DNA from: an uncultured Veillonellaceae bacterium
GTDB taxonomy: Bacteria; Bacillota; Negativicutes; Selenomonadales; Selenomonadaceae
Assembly (NCBI GenBank): GCA_902801565.1
Contig: CADCIX010000026.1
Span: forward strand, 1 to 64,000
Reading direction: 5' to 3'
DNA length: 64,000 bases
The notes beneath the pieces are model-generated. The model saw only the letters and a list, made by a program, of their open reading frames with translations, had not been told where the DNA came from and did not search any database. Position numbers and translations under genes: made by a program. This document shows, piece by piece, positions 16,858-24,126 of this stretch (positions within the stretch are counted from its first letter, which is position 1; each line of letters starts with the position of its first letter).

Positions 16858-18042
16858 ATGAAGAAATTCAAACGCGCCTTCATCATCGTGCTGGACAGCT
16901 ATGGCATCGGGCAGGAGCCGGACGCCGCGGATTTCGGGGACGGCATCTGCAATACCCTGAAATCCATCGCCGCCTCCAGGGAATACGATACCCCCAACAT
17001 GAGGAACATGGGACTCTTCAACATCGACGGCGTGGACTGCGGCGAGGCGGTGGATGCCCCCACGGCCTCCTTTGCACGTCTCCGGGAAATGTCGAAGGGA
17101 AAGGACACCACCATCGGACACTGGGAGATTGCGGGCATCGTTTCCGAGCGGCCCCTGCCCACCTATCCCGACGGGTTCCCTGCGGAGGTCATCGAAAAGA
17201 TCGAAAATGCCTTCGGCAGGAAAGTCCTCTGCAACAAGCCCTATTCCGGCACAAAGGTCATCCATGACTATGGGCAGGAGCATGAAAAGACCGGCGCCCT
17301 CATCGTCTACACCTCGGCAGACAGCGTGTTCCAGATCGCAGCCCATGAGGACCATGTCCCCGTCGAGAAACTTTACGAATACTGCCGCATTGCCCGGGAT
17401 ATCCTGCAAGGAGAGCACGGTGTGGGGCGCGTCATCGCCCGCCCCTTCCTCGGCAGCTACCCGGACTACGAGCGCACGCCCCGCCGCCACGACTTCTCCC
17501 TTGACCCCACAGGGGACACCATGATGGATGCCCTCCAGCGGAAGGGACTTGCAACCATCGGTGTGGGCAAGATCTCTGACATCTTTGCGGGCCGTTCCAT
17601 CAGCCGTTCCCTCGGTGTCAACAAGGACAACGTGGACGGCATGGAAAAGACCCTCAGGATCATGGACGAGGATTTCACAGGGCTCTGCTTCGTGAATCTC
17701 GTGGACTTCGACATGCAATACGGCCATCGCCGGGACATCGACGGCTATGCCAGGGCCGCCACGGTTTTTGACCGCCAACTGGGGGAATTCCTCAAAAAGA
17801 TGCGGGAGGACGATGTCCTCATGATCACTGCGGACCATGGCTGCGATCCCGGCGCTCCCGGCACCGACCACACCCGCGAGTACATCCCCCTGCTCGTCTA
17901 CGGCCAGCACATCAAGGCCGGCGTGAACCTCGGAACCTATCCCACCTTCGCCATGATCGGCGCAACGATTTCCGAGATGTTCGATGCCGACCTCAGGACG
18001 AAGGGCGAGAGTTTCCTCGCAAGAATCACAAAGCAACCGTAA
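16858..18042 (+). CDS. deoB: Phosphopentomutase DeoB
   Basis: Interconverts ribose/deoxyribose 1- and 5-phosphate in nucleoside salvage. 394 aa, full length. It has the alkaline-phosphatase-superfamily metal sites: IIVLDSYGIGQEPDA at the N-terminus, KGKDTTIGHWEIAG with the phospho-accepting Thr, LVDFDMQYGHRRD, and the C-terminal ADHGCDPGAPGTDHTREY. AGGAGG ribosome site. It is followed by pyrimidine nucleoside phosphorylase, whose product it uses. Confidence 0.97.
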   Translation: MKKFKRAFIIVLDSYGIGQEPDAADFGDGICNTLKSIAASREYDTPNMRNMGLFNIDGVDCGEAVDAPTASFARLREMSKGKDTTIGHWEIAGIVSERPLPTYPDGFPAEVIEKIENAFGRKVLCNKPYSGTKVIHDYGQEHEKTGALIVYTSADSVFQIAAHEDHVPVEKLYEYCRIARDILQGEHGVGRVIARPFLGSYPDYERTPRRHDFSLDPTGDTMMDALQRKGLATIGVGKISDIFAGRSISRSLGVNKDNVDGMEKTLRIMDEDFTGLCFVNLVDFDMQYGHRRDIDGYARAATVFDRQLGEFLKKMREDDVLMITADHGCDPGAPGTDHTREYIPLLVYGQHIKAGVNLGTYPTFAMIGATISEMFDADLRTKGESFLARITKQP

Positions 18043-18096
18043 CCTATTCAGCGGTTCCACAAAACAATTTTGCTATTGCAAAAGGAGGAATTCGCC

Positions 18097-19419
18097 ATGA
18101 GAATGTACGACCTGATCATGAAGAAGCGCAACGGCGGTGTCCTGACCGACCTGGAAATCGAGGAGATGATCACGGGCTACGTGAAAGGTGATGTGGCGGA
18201 CTACCAGATGTCCGCCATGCTCATGGCCATCTGGTTCAAGGGAATGACCGACCATGAAACCACACAGCTCACACTGGTCATGGCCAGATCCGGCGACATG
18301 ATCGACCTCTCCGCCATCGAAGGCAAGAAGGTGGACAAGCACTCCACCGGAGGTGTCGGGGACAAGACCACCCTGATCGTCGGCCCCATCGTGGCGGCCT
18401 GTGGCGGCAGGGTGGCAAAGATGTCAGGACGCGGGCTCGGGCATACCGGCGGTACGGTGGACAAACTGGAATCCATCCCGGGCTTCCGCACGGTGCTCGA
18501 CCGCAAGGAATTCTTTGATACGGTAAACAAATGCGGCATCAGCCTCATCGGCCAATCGGGCAACCTGGCCCCCGCCGACAAGAAACTCTATGCCCTCCGG
18601 GATGTGACCGCCACAGTGGACAGCATCCCCCTCATCGCCTCTTCCATCATGAGCAAGAAGCTCGCCGCCGGCAGCGACTGCATCCTCCTGGATGTCAAGA
18701 CGGGCAGCGGTGCCTTCATGAAGACACTTGAGGACTCCCTCAGACTCGCCCAGACCATGGCCGCCATCGGCGAGGGTGCCGGGCGCCGCACCGTTGCACT
18801 GATCACGGACATGGACACCCCCCTTGGCAATGCCATCGGCAATTCCCTGGAGGTCATGGAGTCCATGGATGTCCTCAAGGGCAAGGGGCCTGCCGACCTC
18901 ACAGAGGTTTCCCTGCAGCTTGCCGCCAATATGCTCTGCCTTGTGGGCAAGGGAACACCGGAGGAATGCCGCAGGATGGCAGAGAAATCCATCGAGGACG
19001 GCTCCGCCTTCGAGACCTTCTGCGCCATGGTCAGGGCACAAGGCGGCGATGACAGCGTACTCCGGGACTACAGCCGGTTCCCCCGGGCACCCTTCCACAA
19101 GGACATTCTGGCAGAACAGGACGGCTATATCGTGAAGATGAATGCCGAGGCATGCGGCATTGCCTCCGTCATCCTTGGCGCAGGTCGTGCGACAAAGGAA
19201 AGCGGCATCGATTTCTCTGCCGGAATCCTGATGAAAAAGAAATACAGTGATGCCGTAAAGAAAGGCGACGTGCTGGCAACTCTCTACACCTCCAAAGAAG
19301 ATTCTCTCAAGGAAGCGGAACGCATGTACCGCGACGCCCTGACCATCGGGAAAGATGCCCCAAAGGACAAGCCTCTGGTCTATGCCCGGGTGGAAAAGGA
19401 CAAGGTGGAAAGATATTGA
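18097..19419 (+). CDS. pdp: Pyrimidine-nucleoside phosphorylase
   Basis: Phosphorolysis of uridine, thymidine and deoxyuridine to the base and (deoxy)ribose 1-phosphate, which DeoB then handles. 440 aa from the ATG at 18097 (AAAGGAGG before it; the longer frame from 18070 has no site). Motifs: MRMYDLIMKKRNGG, KHSTGGVGDKTTL phosphate-binding loop, MSGRGLGHTGGTVDKLESI, and C-terminal GRATKESGIDFSAG. It could equally be called DeoA; the Gram-positive Pdp type fits best. Confidence 0.94.
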   Translation: MRMYDLIMKKRNGGVLTDLEIEEMITGYVKGDVADYQMSAMLMAIWFKGMTDHETTQLTLVMARSGDMIDLSAIEGKKVDKHSTGGVGDKTTLIVGPIVAACGGRVAKMSGRGLGHTGGTVDKLESIPGFRTVLDRKEFFDTVNKCGISLIGQSGNLAPADKKLYALRDVTATVDSIPLIASSIMSKKLAAGSDCILLDVKTGSGAFMKTLEDSLRLAQTMAAIGEGAGRRTVALITDMDTPLGNAIGNSLEVMESMDVLKGKGPADLTEVSLQLAANMLCLVGKGTPEECRRMAEKSIEDGSAFETFCAMVRAQGGDDSVLRDYSRFPRAPFHKDILAEQDGYIVKMNAEACGIASVILGAGRATKESGIDFSAGILMKKKYSDAVKKGDVLATLYTSKEDSLKEAERMYRDALTIGKDAPKDKPLVYARVEKDKVERY

Positions 19420-19449
19420 TTTTGATTTTTTGATTTTTTGACTTTTTGC

Positions 19450-19478
19450 TTGCAAAGAAAAAATAAGTATGATATAGT
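19450..19478 (+). promoter_or_regulatory. Promoter of the riboswitch-htpX transcript
   Basis: TTGCAA (19450-19455), 17-base spacer, TATAGT (19473-19478). Transcription would start near 19486, just before the riboswitch. Confidence 0.65.
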
Positions 19479-19501
19479 AAAACTTGTAAAGAGAACTTCT
19501 C

Positions 19502-19593
19502 AACAAGGGGAGTAGCCTAACGGCCAGATATCGTCAGTACGGCAGGAACCTCCTGCCCGGTATGGCCGGCATTCGTGTAAGCGAGACCTTGTT
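19502..19593 (+). promoter_or_regulatory. yybP-ykoY manganese riboswitch
   Basis: The aptamer is closed by AACAAGG (19502-19508) and CCTTGTT (19587-19593). It contains the family's conserved loops GGGGAGTAGC (19507-19516), ATCGTCAGTACG in the middle arm and GCGAGACC (19581-19588) in the second loop that contacts Mn2+. Two helical arms (ATCGTCA/... and CAGGA-ACC-TCCTG) complete the paperclip layout. Known members sense Mn2+ and usually switch on Mn exporters; here the target is htpX. Confidence 0.85.
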
Positions 19594-19602
19594 CTATGGG
19601 TA

Positions 19603-19637
19603 AGCCCCTTGGCATTCCTGTGGAACGGGGTCTTTTT
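19603..19637 (+). terminator. Riboswitch expression-platform terminator
   Basis: AGCCCC and GGGGTC pair, with TTCC-TGT-GGAA inside, followed by TCTTTTT. It lies 10 bases after the aptamer and about 40 before the htpX start, the expected place for a Mn-controlled terminator. Confidence 0.75.
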
Positions 19638-19677
19638 GTATACCGGATGCGTACTGGCAGGTTAAGGAGGAATACTT

Positions 19678-20538
19678 ATGAACACGATCAAAACAGCAAT
19701 GCTCATGGCTCTCTTGATGGCGATCATGGTTGCCATGGGCGGCGCCTTTGGCGGCCAGAGCGGCGCAACCATCATGCTCATCATCGCTGTCGCCATGAAC
19801 TTCTTCACCTATTGGTTCAGCGACAAGATGGTCCTGAGCGCTTACGGCGCGAGGGAAATCGGGCCGCAGGATGCGCCGGAGCTCTACCACATGGTGGAAG
19901 ACCTGGCAAAGAGGGCAGAGCTTCCCATGCCGAAACTCTGCATCATCAACTCCAACGAGCCGAATGCCTTCGCCACGGGCAGGAATCCTGACCATGCGGC
20001 GGTGGCTGTCACCACCGGCATCATGCGCGCCCTGAACTACAACGAGCTCTCCGGCGTCATCGCCCATGAGCTCTCCCATGTGAAGCACCGTGATATCCTG
20101 ATCTCCAGCATCGCGGCGACATTTGCCACGATGATTTCATGGGCGGCACAGATGGCGCAGTGGGCAGCGATCTTCGGCAGCCGCTCCGATGACGACGACA
20201 ACGGCGGACTGATCGGCACCCTTGCCACCATCATCATCGCCCCCTTCGCGGCAATGCTCATCCAGATGGCAATCTCCCGCTCGCGGGAATATGCCGCGGA
20301 CAAGAGCGGCGGTGAGATCTGCGGCAACCCGAACTATCTGGCGGATGCCCTGGAGAAGATCGAGTACTATACCATGAACAGCCGCCCCATGGAACAGGCG
20401 ACTCCTGCGACCTCCCATCTCTTCATCATCAATCCCCTGAAGAACTCCGGAAGGACGCTGATGAATCTCTTCAGCACCCATCCTCTCACGGAGGACCGCA
20501 TCGCCCGTCTGCGCGAACAGGCTGCAGAGAGGAGATAA
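19678..20538 (+). CDS. htpX: Membrane zinc metalloprotease HtpX
   Basis: M48B membrane protease for quality control of membrane proteins, 286 aa (family ~280-300). Two N-terminal membrane segments (about residues 8-20 and 30-48), the zinc site [10 protein letters not shown], two further hydrophobic segments and the third ligand in [18 protein letters not shown] seven bases before the ATG. It is preceded by a Mn riboswitch and an intrinsic terminator and so is probably induced or repressed by manganese, an unusual target for this riboswitch. Monocistronic. Confidence 0.95.
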   Translation: MNTIKTAMLMALLMAIMVAMGGAFGGQSGATIMLIIAVAMNFFTYWFSDKMVLSAYGAREIGPQDAPELYHMVEDLAKRAELPMPKLCIINSNEPNAFATGRNPDHAAVAVTTGIMRALNYNELSGVIAHELSHVKHRDILISSIAATFATMISWAAQMAQWAAIFGSRSDDDDNGGLIGTLATIIIAPFAAMLIQMAISRSREYAADKSGGEICGNPNYLADALEKIEYYTMNSRPMEQATPATSHLFIINPLKNSGRTLMNLFSTHPLTEDRIARLREQAAERR

Positions 20539-20541
20539 AAG

Positions 20542-20582
20542 AAAGTACCCTGCCAGCAATCCAGCTGACAGGGTACTTTTTT
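20542..20582. terminator. Bidirectional terminator between htpX and CDA-like gene
   Basis: AAAGTACCCTG and CAGGGTACTTT are perfect arms with A and T runs outside. It serves htpX (+) and the convergent gene at 20581 (-). Confidence 0.9.
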
Positions 20583-21006
20583 AGTCCTCGATATCCTCAT
20601 CAAGCCCGCGGTTCTCGCGAATCTTTACGCCGGAAGGAAAGAGCTCATCCAAGGGAACGATCTCCAGATCTCCTTCCATGTTCGCCATGATAACATCCTG
20701 AACCTCGAACTCCGACATGAGCTGCAGGCTCGTCCCCGCAGGAACGAAAGGGTTCTCCGTGTCAGCGATGACGGCCACGGCATCGAACTCGCGCTTGCCG
20801 TCGGAAATCGCCTTGTACATCGCAAGCTCCTCCGCCGTGCAGTAAGCCTTCGGCGAGGCATTGTCGATGCTGCACCCCGAATACAGGGTGCCGTCGCTGG
20901 TCAGGGCACATGCCCCCACCGGCATGCTCCCATGCTCCACGTAAGCATTCCGGATGGCATCCATTGCCGTACGCACCATGGTATCTATAATATCCTCATT
21001 CAACAT
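20581..21006 (-). CDS. Cytidine deaminase-like protein lacking zinc ligands
   Basis: 141 aa, CDA fold: MPVGACALTSDGTLYSGCSIDNAS matches the substrate-binding strand-helix of cytidine deaminases (quoted in part MPVGACALTSDG). The catalytic CAE is altered to YCTAEE (Cys56 shifted by one, Glu59/60 kept). The second motif PCxxC is P-A-G-T-S (residues 89-93), so both zinc-binding cysteines are gone. The protein continues past the usual end with an acidic tail (residues 115-141). It is most likely a pseudoenzyme, or a homologue using other ligands. The ATG at 21006 follows GGGGGAGG by seven bases. Confidence 0.8.
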   Translation of the reverse strand: MLNEDIIDTMVRTAMDAIRNAYVEHGSMPVGACALTSDGTLYSGCSIDNASPKAYCTAEELAMYKAISDGKREFDAVAVIADTENPFVPAGTSLQLMSEFEVQDVIMANMEGDLEIVPLDELFPSGVKIRENRGLDEDIED

Positions 21007-21098
21007 GTTCCGTCCTCCCCCATCCAAAAGATATTTTTAACTCTCTTTGTATATATTATCCATTTCATTAAAAAATCCTGCTTGAAAATCACCAATTC

Positions 21099-21782
21099 TC
21101 ATATGACATCCACACTGATGATCCCATCCAGCTGCTTCAAGGCACCAACAACAATGACATTCTTCACGCTCTGCCGATTATAGACATCCAATTCAATACA
21201 GAGATGTTTTTGGTCCGTCAGATCTGTGGCCTCGTCCTCCACTTCCTTCACCTTGATGCCCTTGATCTTCAGATGCAGATCCTCCATACAGGAACTGATG
21301 TGTATCAATTGCCCCGGCCGGTCCACCGTATGGATGATCACGGAAAGATTGCGCTCATGCATGACCCATTCATCAAGCTTTGAGAGCCGCCCCAGAGTCA
21401 CGAAGACCAGCGCTGTGGTAAAAAGCGACGCCACATAGAACCCGCCGCCCACAGCCAGCCCCACGCCTGCCACAACCCAAAGGCATGCCGCCGTGGTGAG
21501 TCCCGTGACCGTGAGCCCTTCCTTCATGATGGCACCGGCGCCGAGAAAACCGATGCCGCTGACGACCTGCGCCGCCAGACGGGCCGGGTCTGCATTTGTC
21601 CTGCCCTCCACTCCGGAATAGATGGCATCGGACAATATCATGATCAGGCAGGAGCCAAGACAAACGAGAACATTTGTCCGCAATCCCGCCGACTTCCGCC
21701 TGGACTGCCGCTCGTAGCCGATGACGCCTCCCAATATCGCCGCAAGAGTCAATCGGAGCACCAGCTCCCACTCCGGAACCAT
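21099..21782 (-). CDS. MgtC/SapB family membrane protein
   Basis: 227 aa from the ATG at 21782 (purine-rich AAAGGGGG upstream; an ATG at 21815 is alternative). Four to five membrane segments, with the family signatures LGGVIGYERQSRRKSAGLRTN (in part GGVIGYERQ), AAQVVSGIGFLGAGAIM and GLTTAACLWVVAG. The C-terminal ~90 residues form an ACT-like soluble domain. MgtC proteins are linked to Mg2+ starvation and inhibition of ATP synthase in pathogens; the role here is inferred from homology only. Confidence 0.88.
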   Translation of the reverse strand: MVPEWELVLRLTLAAILGGVIGYERQSRRKSAGLRTNVLVCLGSCLIMILSDAIYSGVEGRTNADPARLAAQVVSGIGFLGAGAIMKEGLTVTGLTTAACLWVVAGVGLAVGGGFYVASLFTTALVFVTLGRLSKLDEWVMHERNLSVIIHTVDRPGQLIHISSCMEDLHLKIKGIKVKEVEDEATDLTDQKHLCIELDVYNRQSVKNVIVVGALKQLDGIISVDVI

Positions 21783-21824
21783 CCCGCCACCCCCTTTTGA
21801 TAGTTTCTCAAACATTCTTTCTGT

Positions 21825-21934
21825 TTATCCACAAATTCATCCACACCTGTGGATAACTTATAACAGTATTTTATCGCAATACTATCAAGAATTCCACCCA
21901 AATCTGTGGACAATGTGGAAAAAACTGTGGACAA
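21825..21934. other. Cluster of DnaA-box-like sequences
   Basis: Within 110 bases of AT-rich intergenic DNA: TTATCCACA at 21825-21833 and TGTGGATAA at 21848-21856 (both perfect consensus DnaA boxes), TGTGGACAA at 21905-21913 and 21926-21934 (one change), plus TCATCCACA at 21837-21845 and TGTGGAAAA at 21914-21922. The AT-rich middle could unwind. It may be a DnaA-titrating or DnaA-regulated site, or part of a replication origin; no dnaA/dnaN genes are in view. Confidence 0.7.
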
Positions 21935-21935
21935 G

Positions 21936-22397
21936 TCACCATTTCCTGTATGGTTTGTTCGACAAACTCGAATTATAGTACCGATGGTCCATCGACACCT
22001 CTTCCCCCAGCCATTCCGGCCTTTCAAAGCTCTCGTCCTCATGCTGCAGCTCAATCTCGGCCAGGACAAGGCCATCATTTTCCCCGGAAAAGACATCGAT
22101 TTCCCAGAGATGCGCCCCAAGGCTTTCATGGTACCGCACCTTCTCGATGATGGTGGGCTTGCACATGACGAGCATGGTCTCCGCATCCTTCAGGGGAATC
22201 TCATACTCAAATTCCTGCCTCGAAATCCCCTCGTTCCGCCCCTTCACCGTCAAATAACCATGAGCTCCCTTTACACGCACCCGCACGGTCCGATCAGCTT
22301 CCGTGCAAAGATAGCCCTGGGCAATCCTCGTTCCTTCCCCGCAGGGCTTCCACCTGCCCCTGTCCACCAAAAACTTGCGCTCAATCTCCATTCCCAT
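21936..22397 (-). CDS. CYTH domain protein
   Basis: 153-aa protein of the CYTH/triphosphate tunnel metalloenzyme family. It has the N-terminal hallmark MEIERKFLV, basic tunnel residues in RTVRVRVKG and LTVKGR, the acidic cluster FEYEIPL and ending EVSMDHRYYNSSL. Family members hydrolyse inorganic triphosphate or polyphosphate or make cAMP; this short single-domain type most often acts on tripolyphosphate. Start 22397 (GGGAGA upstream), with a second Met two codons later possible. Confidence 0.88.
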   Translation of the reverse strand: MGMEIERKFLVDRGRWKPCGEGTRIAQGYLCTEADRTVRVRVKGAHGYLTVKGRNEGISRQEFEYEIPLKDAETMLVMCKPTIIEKVRYHESLGAHLWEIDVFSGENDGLVLAEIELQHEDESFERPEWLGEEVSMDHRYYNSSLSNKPYRKW

Positions 22398-22495
22398 ACC
22401 GGCATCTCTCCCAAAATGATTTTCCATATCCCAACAATTCGAGAAATCTCTCCTCATTCCCTCTATTTTTCAGCAAAATGTTGCAAAATAGAGCC

Positions 22496-22524
22496 TTGCG
22501 CAAGCCAAAACTTGACCGTATAAT
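22496..22524 (+). promoter_or_regulatory. Promoter of the LCP gene
   Basis: TTGCGC (22496-22501), 17-base spacer, perfect TATAAT (22519-22524), about 85 bases before the proposed start. Confidence 0.65.
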
Positions 22525-22610
22525 GTATACTGAAATTATATCTGGGAAAGAGACCTTATATTCCCGTGATATATATGAATGTTGATAGACTAGAGAAAAG
22601 AGGTACGATT

Positions 22611-23954
22611 TTGAACAATTCCTCCTTCCCACCGCGAAACGAAGGGAAAAAGAAGACCATGTGGCCGTGGATCCTGGCGCTCACGTGCTTCCTTTGCGCT
22701 GCCATCGCCGGGGCGATATTCGCATCCTCCAGTCTCCTGGACAAGCCCAAGGAATCGAACACGGTGAAAAAAGAAGAGCTTCTCACCGCAAAGGACAAGG
22801 CCACGATTATGATCATGGGCGTAGACGAACGCGAGGATGACGTGGGACGCTCCGATACCCTCATGGTTGCCACAATCGACCCCGATCGCGACAAGGCGGC
22901 ATTGCTTTCCATTCCCCGCGATACAAGGGTAAAAATCCAGAAACACGGCTATGACAAGATCAATGCAGCCTTTGCCTATGGCGAGGAAAAACTCGCCCAG
23001 CAAACAGTGGAGGATTTCCTTGGCATCAACATCGACTACTACGTCATCATCAACACCCGTTCCTTCGTCAAGATCATCGATGCCATCGGCGGCATCGACA
23101 TCAATGTGGAGAAGCGCATGTACTATGAGGATCCATGGGATGATGACGGGGGGCTTCTCATCGACCTGATGCCCGGCATGCAGCACATGGACGGAAAGAC
23201 TGCCGTCACCTATGTCCGCTACCGCGATGAGGAAGGGGATATCGGACGCATCGAGCGGCAACAGAAATTCATGAAGGCCTGCATGGAACAGCTCACCAGC
23301 CCTTCCATCCTTCCAAAGCTTCCCACCATCATACAGGAAGTCATGGATTCCGTGAAGACCAATCTCTCCATGCGGCAGCTTCTGGAATTCGCCGGCACCC
23401 TCAAAAGTGCCCAGAAATACGGCCTCCGCACCGAAATGGTTCCGGGACGTCCCCTGTACATCGAGGGCATCAGCTACTGGATTCCTGACATCGCAAAAAT
23501 GCGGTCCATCGTGGCAGAGACTCTTGGCGTCACGGTCAGTAGCGACCTGCGTTCCAGATTCGAGCGCACAGCACAGGAATACGAGGCCTCCATTCCTTCA
23601 ACCGCCACGGAGGTCCCGGAAGACGATACCTCCATCGGAAAGGCCTACTCTCCCTCAAAGGAATCGTCAGGGAGAACAGATGTCACCGACAGAACCGAGC
23701 ATGAGAACCTGACTCCTTACGATACCAAGAAAAAGGATTCCACAACCAGCCAGCCAAAAGATCGCGGGGAGGGCTTGCCGGAAAACCTTGATATCCCAAG
23801 GAACCCCAGGGAAGAAAGAACACCGGAAGTGCCGGAGACTGCTTCTCCGCCGCCCGTCCAATCCCCAGTTACGTCCCCGGATTCTCCAGCCTCCCCAGGC
23901 GAGACGGACCCCTCCGTGCCCACCCGTGGCGGGTCTGCCGGAAAAACGCAATGA
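22611..23954 (+). CDS. LytR-CpsA-Psr (LCP) family protein
   Basis: 447 aa from a TTG at 22611 with AGAGGT six bases upstream; an ATG at 22575 has no site. Short cytoplasmic tail, one membrane segment (WPWILALTCFLCAAIAGAIF, ~residues 18-40), then the LCP domain: IMGVDEREDDVGRSDTLMVA, LLSIPRDTRV, INAAFAYG, and the basic end YVRYRDEEGDIGRIERQQ (catalytic-type Asp/Arg residues in these blocks). The last ~110 residues are a Pro/Ser/Thr/Glu-rich tail. LCP enzymes attach glycopolymers to the wall; in Negativicutes the acceptor and polymer are not settled. Confidence 0.92.
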   Translation: MNNSSFPPRNEGKKKTMWPWILALTCFLCAAIAGAIFASSSLLDKPKESNTVKKEELLTAKDKATIMIMGVDEREDDVGRSDTLMVATIDPDRDKAALLSIPRDTRVKIQKHGYDKINAAFAYGEEKLAQQTVEDFLGINIDYYVIINTRSFVKIIDAIGGIDINVEKRMYYEDPWDDDGGLLIDLMPGMQHMDGKTAVTYVRYRDEEGDIGRIERQQKFMKACMEQLTSPSILPKLPTIIQEVMDSVKTNLSMRQLLEFAGTLKSAQKYGLRTEMVPGRPLYIEGISYWIPDIAKMRSIVAETLGVTVSSDLRSRFERTAQEYEASIPSTATEVPEDDTSIGKAYSPSKESSGRTDVTDRTEHENLTPYDTKKKDSTTSQPKDRGEGLPENLDIPRNPREERTPEVPETASPPPVQSPVTSPDSPASPGETDPSVPTRGGSAGKTQ

Positions 23955-23964
23955 CCGGATAATC

Positions 23965-24017
23965 AAAGACCGCTGCCGCGGCATCATGATTGCCATGATG
24001 CCGCGGCAGCGGTCTTT
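23965..24017. terminator. Strong bidirectional terminator
   Basis: Perfect 23-base arms (23965-23987 and 23995-24017) beginning AAAGACC and ending GGTCTTT around a 7-base loop. It ends the LCP gene. Confidence 0.93.
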
Positions 24018-24084
24018 TACTATGAAATCTTAGCGAGTCAAGCCCGAAGGGCGCAGAATCGGTTAGATTTCGTGTAAGGGCGTA

Positions 24085-24105
24085 GTGCGAAACACCGTTT
24101 CGCAC
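24085..24105 (-). terminator. Hairpin after gyrA
   Basis: GTGCGAAAC and GTTTCGCAC are perfect 9-base arms with a 3-base loop, 21 bases past the gyrA stop. No T run follows, so it may be a 3'-end stabiliser. Confidence 0.45.
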
Positions 24106-24126
24106 GGAGTTTCGTCTGTACCCTGA

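Noticed and set aside
16141-18060. 639-residue open frame on the minus strand
   Set aside because: It lies antisense to the MBL hydrolase and deoB, both unmistakable. GC-rich codon use leaves the opposite frame open; composition is Gly/Val/Asp-rich with no domain.
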